Source: Candidatus Cloacimonadota bacterium
GTDB taxonomy: Bacteria; Cloacimonadota; Cloacimonadia; JGIOTU-2; B8-G9
Length of the DNA stretch: 5,507 bases
Assembly (NCBI GenBank): GCA_003647765.1
Contig: QMNM01000127.1
Location: forward strand, 1-5,507
Reading direction: 5' to 3'
Shown here: one piece after another, positions 5,179 through 5,507 of the stretch
Layout of the letters: the number at the start of each line of letters is the position of its first letter
Position numbering within the stretch: the stretch's first letter is position 1
Notes under the pieces: generated by a model
The model's input: the letters and a program-made list of their open reading frames with translations, nothing else
What the model was told of the DNA's origin: nothing
Databases searched by the model: none
Translations under genes and position numbers: made by a program

Positions 5179-5507
5179 ATACCTTGCCCTTATATATGAA
5201 AGTAACAAAAAAAAAGATAAATGGAGTTGTATATACCCCTAAATGGATAGTTGATTTGATATTAGATAGGGTTGAGTATAAAAGAAATATTTACAAAAGA
5301 AAGATTATTGACCCTTCATGTGGAAAAGGCAATTTTTTAATAACTATTGTAAAAAGGTTTTTGAAAGATTGTAAAGATAATGATTTAGGTTCCGATAAAA
5401 TAAAAAAGTTGTTGAATAAGAATATATTTGGTTTTGATATTGATGAAACTTCTATTGCTGAATGCAAAAAAAGTCTGGATAATATCGTCAAACCTTATGG
5501 AATAGAC
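5160..5507 (+). CDS. N6-adenine DNA methyltransferase of a restriction-modification system, N-terminal part
   Basis: The first 116 codons are inside the window; the gene continues past the right edge. It should transfer a methyl group from S-adenosylmethionine to adenine in the target of the neighbouring endonuclease, protecting host DNA. Visible marks are GVVYTPKWIVDLIL (22-35), the segment before motif I that is typical of TaqI/Eco57I-like enzymes, motif I IIDPSCGKGNFL (49-60), which forms the SAM-binding loop, and NIFGFDID (88-95), the acidic strand end that binds the SAM ribose. The catalytic NPPY motif would lie downstream and cannot be seen. The start at 5160 overlaps the endonuclease gene by 19 nt in another frame; the later ATG at 5196 would remove 12 lysine-rich residues. 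A fused enzyme with further domains beyond the edge is possible. Confidence 0.88.
   Translation, partial: MRSKKLDTLPLYMKVTKKKINGVVYTPKWIVDLILDRVEYKRNIYKRKIIDPSCGKGNFLITIVKRFLKDCKDNDLGSDKIKKLLNKNIFGFDIDETSIAECKKSLDNIVKPYGID

Overview
The window is A+T-rich bacterial DNA carrying part of a dcw (division and cell wall) cluster, all on the + strand. In order it holds the last codons of murF, then complete mraY, murD and ftsW. After ftsW, where murG and murC usually follow, there is a two-gene cassette that reads as a type II restriction-modification system: a putative restriction endonuclease and the start of an N6-adenine DNA methyltransferase that runs off the right edge. The organism makes peptidoglycan and divides by the FtsZ/FtsW route. 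The low G+C and the intergenic repeats suggest an uncultured, candidate-phylum-type bacterium, but nothing here fixes the lineage.

Layout: 1-93 murF 3' end; 94-314 repeat island with two near-identical 42-bp copies; 315-1415 mraY; 1416-1630 a second repeat island with direct repeats, a 9-bp tandem and a third, diverged copy of the 42-bp element; 1631-3001 murD; 3002-3263 a third repeat island of a different family, arranged as an imperfect inverted repeat around an A/T-rich core, with a direct copy that overlaps the end of murD; 3264-4442 ftsW; 4443-4497 a short spacer; 4498-5178 endonuclease; 5160-5507 methyltransferase (partial, overlapping the endonuclease by 19 nt).

How the genes fit together: MurF and MurD build the cytoplasmic UDP-MurNAc-peptide, MraY transfers it to undecaprenyl phosphate to make lipid I, and FtsW polymerises lipid II at the septum. 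The last two genes are unrelated to cell wall synthesis and look like a horizontally acquired defence cassette.

The points most worth a second look are: (i) the restriction-modification cassette directly behind ftsW in a core housekeeping cluster; (ii) repeat islands at all three dcw gene junctions, one ending 4 nt before the murD start codon and another containing the murD stop codon; (iii) an FtsW that keeps its catalytic-loop Asp and SYGGSS motif but has changed several other normally conserved residues; (iv) an endonuclease whose likely PD-(D/E)XK core has Ser-Phe-Lys where an acidic-X-Lys is typical.
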